DNA from: an uncultured Acetatifactor sp.
GTDB lineage: Bacteria > Bacillota > Clostridia > Lachnospirales > Lachnospiraceae
Direction: 5' to 3'
DNA length: 17,970 nucleotides
NCBI GenBank assembly: GCA_910585805.1
Contig: CAJUFB010000075.1
Location: forward strand, 1 to 17,970
In this document: positions 14,988-17,970 of the stretch, in pieces
Position numbering within the stretch: position 1 is the first letter of the stretch
Layout: every line of letters starts with the position of its first letter
Translations under genes and position numbers: made by a program
The notes under the pieces: model-generated
Database searches by the model: none
What the model was told of the DNA's origin: nothing
What the model saw: only the letters and a program-made list of their open reading frames with translations

Positions 14988-15797
14988 CTATTGCTTTTTA
15001 TATCGAGTAGCTGCGGAGATTCCTTCCACAACTCTCTTCAGAACCGGACAGGCAGCCTGCCTGCTCCCGGATCTTTGCAAAGTTAATGATCTGCCCTCTG
15101 ACGGACTCCCCTGGGCAGCGTTCTTTTCCTCTGCGGGTTCCACGCCTTCTGCGGCGGTTCCCTGTTCTCCGGACCGGGATCCGTCTCTTTTGACCGTGCT
15201 CTTTCCTCTTGGTGATGTCCCGCCGTCTTTCGGAGAACCATTAAAGCGATTCATGGCAGCATCCGCCCCTTCGGCAATGATCATGCATATGGCATCGGCC
15301 GCCCGGTCTGCCGCCTGGTCCACGGCTTCCCTGTCCTTCGGTGAGAACCTGCCCAATACATAGTCCGCAAGATCCCACCCCGCAGGCTTCTCACCCACCC
15401 CCATCTTCACCCGTATGAAGGTATCATGCCCCAGGTTGGCGATGATATTTTTCAGACCGTTATGACCGCCTGCGCTGCCCTTTTTGCGGATGCGGATCTG
15501 TCCCGGCTCCAGGCTGATGTCATCGGAAATGACGATCAGCTCCGCCTTCTCATCCACTTTGTAAAAATTCACCAGCTCTCTGACACTCTCGCCGCTTAAA
15601 TTCATATAGGTCTGGGGCTTTGCCAGAATGCACTTCCGGCCTGAGATCACGCCTTTTCCGATGATTGCTTTATGCCTTTTCTCCAGAACGGAGATATTTT
15701 CCTTCTTCGCCAGCTTCTCCAGCACCCAAAAGCCCACATTGTGCCTTGTATCCTCATATTCTCTTCCGGGATTTCCAAGTCCTGCTATAATATACAT
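14988..15797 (-). CDS. pth: Peptidyl-tRNA hydrolase with an unusual C-terminal extension
   Basis: The enzyme releases peptides from peptidyl-tRNA that has dropped off ribosomes. From the ATG at 15797 it has 269 residues. Residues 1-187 are a standard Pth domain: AGLGNPG with N9, TRHNVGF with catalytic H20, KPQTYMNLSG with N66, SDD near 91-93, and GSAGGHNGLKNI with N113. The domain ends at MNRFNG. About 80 further residues, rich in Ser, Gly, Lys and Glu (SPKDGGTSPRGKS...SAATRYKKQ), are not part of the usual 185-195-residue bacterial enzyme. An in-frame ATG at 15809 and a TTG at 15854 are possible starts; I prefer 15797 because homologues begin MYIIAGLGNPG. The stop codon touches the ribosome site of the exported-protein gene, so the two are probably cotranscribed. 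Confidence 0.93.
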   Translation of the reverse strand: MYIIAGLGNPGREYEDTRHNVGFWVLEKLAKKENISVLEKRHKAIIGKGVISGRKCILAKPQTYMNLSGESVRELVNFYKVDEKAELIVISDDISLEPGQIRIRKKGSAGGHNGLKNIIANLGHDTFIRVKMGVGEKPAGWDLADYVLGRFSPKDREAVDQAADRAADAICMIIAEGADAAMNRFNGSPKDGGTSPRGKSTVKRDGSRSGEQGTAAEGVEPAEEKNAAQGSPSEGRSLTLQRSGSRQAACPVLKRVVEGISAATRYKKQ

Positions 15798-15873
15798 ACC
15801 CTGTTCCATGCCTTTCCGCCGCCTGTGCCGCCAATGTTCCGTCATATAAGTCAAATGGTTCTTTTGCTATTTT

Positions 15874-15889
15874 ATGACACATCTGTCAT
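15874..15889. promoter_or_regulatory. 16-bp dyad upstream of pth
   Basis: ATGACA (15874-15879) and TGTCAT (15884-15889) are perfect inverse arms with a four-base spacer, about 80 bp before the chosen pth start. On the minus strand TAAAAT follows directly and could be a -10 box, so the dyad would overlap the promoter as an operator. The -35 match is poor. Confidence 0.4.
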
Positions 15890-15932
15890 TTGCGGCAGCT
15901 GATCTGTCTCTCCCCCATCTGCCGTGAACGCC

Positions 15933-16271
15933 TTATATCAGGCCTACATGTCCGCAGCAGCGCGATAACCTGCCTTCTCCATAAGCTTTCGTCAGATCTG
16001 ATGCAGGAAGTTCCACTTCATAACGGGTATCACAGGCCTGATCTGAAGTCTCTGGAAACTTTATGACAGCCGCCCCTGTGACCATACTGATAATGACCTC
16101 CGCCGCTTTCTCCATGGCTGTATTCCCCGGCCTGGGCACAGCCTGACACTCCGCAGGAATTGTGCGTATGGCTTCCCTTTTCAAAATATAATCTACCGCA
16201 TCTAAGGGTACTATAACATAGACAGTGTCCAAAATCAATAGACCTTTCCGATATGGTGACCTGTCATTCAT
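15933..16271 (-). CDS. Hypothetical protein, 112 residues
   Basis: I do not recognise this product. It begins MNDRSPYRKGLLILDTVYVI and ends SRCCGHVGLI. It contains a moderately hydrophobic first third, a Pro/Glu-rich middle and no clear membrane helix, signal peptide or catalytic motif. Its ATG overlaps the TGA of the acetyltransferase gene by four bases (ATGA), the usual sign of translational coupling, which is the main reason to accept it. The ribosome site is weak. It would be the third gene of an alkD-acetyltransferase operon. It could instead be a chance frame in the space before pth. Confidence 0.4.
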   Translation of the reverse strand: MNDRSPYRKGLLILDTVYVIVPLDAVDYILKREAIRTIPAECQAVPRPGNTAMEKAAEVIISMVTGAAVIKFPETSDQACDTRYEVELPASDLTKAYGEGRLSRCCGHVGLI

Positions 16272-16729
16272 CCCCGGAACTCCATGTTCACGGATTTTTC
16301 CGTAAATCCGTATTTTTCATACATGTCCCTGGCCTTAGTATTCCTGGCGTTGACCTGCAGCTCCAGACCGTCATACTCCTGCTCCCGGCACAGCTGCAGC
16401 ACGGTGTCGAACAGCCTTCGGCCGATGCCCCGGCCCCGGTACCGCTCTTCCACCGCCATGGAATCCACGAACAGTACGTCCCGTTCCCTCACCGGCCCTC
16501 CGGAAATGTGCCGCACCAGACAGATCAGCAGTCCCACCGCTTCCCCCTCCAAATCCGCCACATAGACCTGCTGTTCCGCCAGATGGGCCAGATATCTGTC
16601 ATATGGCAGTACGGGATCCGTGTCCATGTAAATGTCGGGACGCCAGTCCACATGCATCTTCTGCACCTGTTTCATGATCCGTTCCACCGCGTCATAATCC
16701 TGCTCCGATGCCAGCCGTATCTTCACCAT
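16268..16729 (-). CDS. GNAT-family N-acetyltransferase
   Basis: This 153-residue protein has the GNAT fold. The N-terminus VKIRLASEQDYDAVERIMKQ is typical of the first strand and helix. YVADLEGEAVGLLICLV is the central hairpin, VLFVDSMAVEERYRGRGIGRRLF carries strand 4 and the acetyl-CoA pyrophosphate loop (R-x-x-G-x-G type), and LELQVNARNTKARDMYEKYGF is the usual end of the domain. It transfers acetyl from acetyl-CoA to an unknown amine or protein N-terminus. I start at the ATG at 16729 because GGAGGG lies seven bases upstream; a GTG at 16762 overlapping the alkD stop is less likely. It follows alkD by 29 bp and probably shares its transcript. Confidence 0.88.
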   Translation of the reverse strand: MVKIRLASEQDYDAVERIMKQVQKMHVDWRPDIYMDTDPVLPYDRYLAHLAEQQVYVADLEGEAVGLLICLVRHISGGPVRERDVLFVDSMAVEERYRGRGIGRRLFDTVLQLCREQEYDGLELQVNARNTKARDMYEKYGFTEKSVNMEFRG

Positions 16730-16758
16730 CGTCTTTCCCTCCGCTCCTTTCATGCCGC

Positions 16759-17451
16759 TCACACTTTCAGCCCCCTCAAATAAAGTTTCCGCTCCGCCGT
16801 CACCCGGTTGCTCTCGCAGGCTTTCTGGATGGCCTTATTGTGCGTCCAGGCATCCAGACGCTTCTCCTCCAGAAAGGGGACGGTGGCGTTATACTGCTTC
16901 GCCAGAGCCGTGGCGAAATACCATGCCCGCATCATATTGATGTAATATTCCTGTGAGACGATTCCCGCCACCCATTCCGGATACTCGGGCCGGAATGCTT
17001 CATCCAGGTAGAAGCGCATCAGCATCCCTGCTCCGAAGCGGACGGTATAGGTATCCGCAGAGACGATCCACCGGCGCACCGGCTCCAGGAGCTCCTCCGT
17101 ATGCCTGGCGAAGACCTTGGGAGCCATCATGTCGCAGGTGGCCCAGTTGTCGATGTAGGGCAGGAAGCGCTCCGTCTGCTCCAGGCATTCCCCATAGTCC
17201 CGGAACTGTTCGACTACAAAGGCATGTACATTGTTTTCGTCATAGTATGTATGGGGGAGCTGCGCCAGGAACTCCCCAATCTGAGGGTCTTTCGCCCATT
17301 TCTTCGCAAGCCTCCTCACCTGCGGGGTGCGCACCCCGATAATCGCCTCCGGCGGCACTGTGGGAATCAGCCTGGCATGAAAGTCCCTGTATCCCTCATC
17401 CTGCAGTTCCCACAATTCCGCCTGTATCTTCTCTCCGATTCCTTCTCCCAT
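16759..17451 (-). CDS. AlkD-type DNA alkylation repair protein
   Basis: The 230-residue protein is helical throughout and matches the AlkC/AlkD HEAT-repeat DNA glycosylase family (PF08713 type), which removes alkylated purines without base flipping. Recognisable parts are VRTPQVRRLAKKWAKD near 40, YDENNVHAFVVEQF near 70, IDNWATCDMMAPKVF near 100, the RRWIVSADTYTVRFGAGMLM helix pair, and WYFATALAKQYN with AWTHNKAIQKACESNR near the end. The acidic and tryptophan residues of IDNWATCD are in the region that contacts the lesion in AlkD. Length is normal. GAGG lies a few bases before the ATG. It heads a likely operon with the acetyltransferase and the unknown 112-residue frame. It may act on a different lesion; the subfamily is not certain. 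Confidence 0.85.
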   Translation of the reverse strand: MGEGIGEKIQAELWELQDEGYRDFHARLIPTVPPEAIIGVRTPQVRRLAKKWAKDPQIGEFLAQLPHTYYDENNVHAFVVEQFRDYGECLEQTERFLPYIDNWATCDMMAPKVFARHTEELLEPVRRWIVSADTYTVRFGAGMLMRFYLDEAFRPEYPEWVAGIVSQEYYINMMRAWYFATALAKQYNATVPFLEEKRLDAWTHNKAIQKACESNRVTAERKLYLRGLKV

Positions 17452-17769
17452 TTTTCCTCTGTCCTTTCCGTCTTCTCCCGGCTTGTTCCTTTATATTGGA
17501 TAATCAGTACTCAAAACATCAGAACGCCGGAGCTCCCAGTTTGTCATGAAATAATTGATCCCGTCCAGTGATCTTTTCTTCCGCGATGTAATAACGGGTA
17601 ATGCTGTTTTCGCGGCTTTTTGGCGGATTCATACAAATCCATATGCTTATCAAAAATCATGGATTATTATATCCTGCGGATACCGGGCTTATTTCAGCCC
17701 GTTCCCTCCTTATAATAATTTTATCAGATGCGTTACCATTTTCAAGAGATTCTTCTATAATTTCCAGAA
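17452..17769 (-). other. Intergenic stretch upstream of the alkD gene
   Basis: No convincing gene was found. On the minus strand TTGAAA (17740-17745) and TAAAAT (17718-17723), 16 bases apart, form a good sigma-A promoter that would start near 17710 and read towards alkD. CGGGCT (17684-17689) and AGCCCG (17696-17701) form a perfect hairpin at the start of that transcript. A 38-codon minus frame (17544-17660, starting MIFDKHMDLYESAKKPRKQH) lies in the leader but has only a distant AGGA as ribosome site. Confidence 0.5.
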
Positions 17770-17970
17770 TTAAATCAACCTTAGGAATTGTCGGAAAAGG
17801 TAAGGCCTGCTGCCAGCCCGAAGCCCGTCAGAACTTATAAGTCTGCCCTGAACCAGATGAGGATTTACCTTGCGCAGGAGAAATGTATCCCATTCACGAG
17901 GATGGAATTTCAATGTTTCGTAAGCGGCAAATAATCGGCGTCTTATAATTAGTCTCCTATTCTGGTAGTA
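17770..17970 (-). CDS. Possible C-terminal part of an unknown gene, open to the right edge
   Basis: The minus frame is open for 66 codons from the window edge to a TAA at 17770-17772. It reads like protein in places (RRLFAAYETLKFHPREWDTF, then LLRKVNPHLVQGRLISSDG) but I recognise no family, and it could be a chance frame. A plus-strand frame over the same bases (KPVRTYKSALNQMRIYLAQE, ending at a TAA near 17933) is equally unrecognised. No start codon is in the window for the minus frame. Treat as tentative. Confidence 0.25.
   Translation of the reverse strand, partial: YYQNRRLIIRRRLFAAYETLKFHPREWDTFLLRKVNPHLVQGRLISSDGLRAGSRPYLFRQFLRLI

Noticed and set aside
12020..17798. 15-bp identity between 12020-12034 and the inverse of 17784-17798
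   Set aside because: A single exact match of this length can arise by chance in 18 kb and the flanks do not extend it.

Overview
The window looks like chromosomal DNA of a gut-type anaerobic Bacillota, most likely Lachnospiraceae/Clostridia. This is inferred from strong AGGAGG-type ribosome sites, the pth/mfd locus, an XRE-TPR regulator, a PDDEXK_2 (Rpn-like) nuclease and a large Pro/Thr/Glu-rich exported protein. Nearly every gene is on the minus strand; the nuclease gene is the clear exception. Names come from reading motifs, with no database search.

Layout. 1-478 is the N-terminal part of a DDE transposase that runs off the left edge (minus strand). Its 5' leader holds three mutually complementary arms. 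739-890 is a frameshifted duplicate of the 3' end of the next gene, a CmpB-type membrane protein (1137-1793). An XRE-TPR regulator (2085-3008) and O-acetylhomoserine sulfhydrylase metY (3174-4478) follow. The roughly 650 bp between metY and the divergent nuclease gene (5132-6022) is rich in regulatory structure: a long metY leader, a metY promoter, four 11-bp tandem repeats, a 22-bp dyad and a consensus sigma-A promoter. A LysR regulator (6030-6953) converges on the nuclease gene. 6954-7547 is a decayed stretch with an ABC-ATPase remnant and repeats, followed by a 33-residue small ORF with a strong ribosome site.

The right half is a DNA-repair and translation-quality block: mfd (7777-11376), a 39-bp tandem array in its predicted leader, a large exported protein (12286-14967), pth (14988-15797), a small unknown ORF, a GNAT acetyltransferase and an AlkD-type DNA alkylation repair protein (16759-17451). 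The exported-protein gene lies between pth and mfd, which are commonly neighbours in Bacillota. It starts 20 bp after pth and has its own strong terminator. The right edge holds a promoter, a hairpin and a possible partial ORF.

No tRNA, rRNA, CRISPR array or complete mobile element was seen. The most unusual items are the insertion between pth and mfd together with the low-complexity tail on Pth, the 39-bp array in front of mfd, the unassigned metY leader with its helically phased repeats, and the alternative-pairing leader of the transposase.
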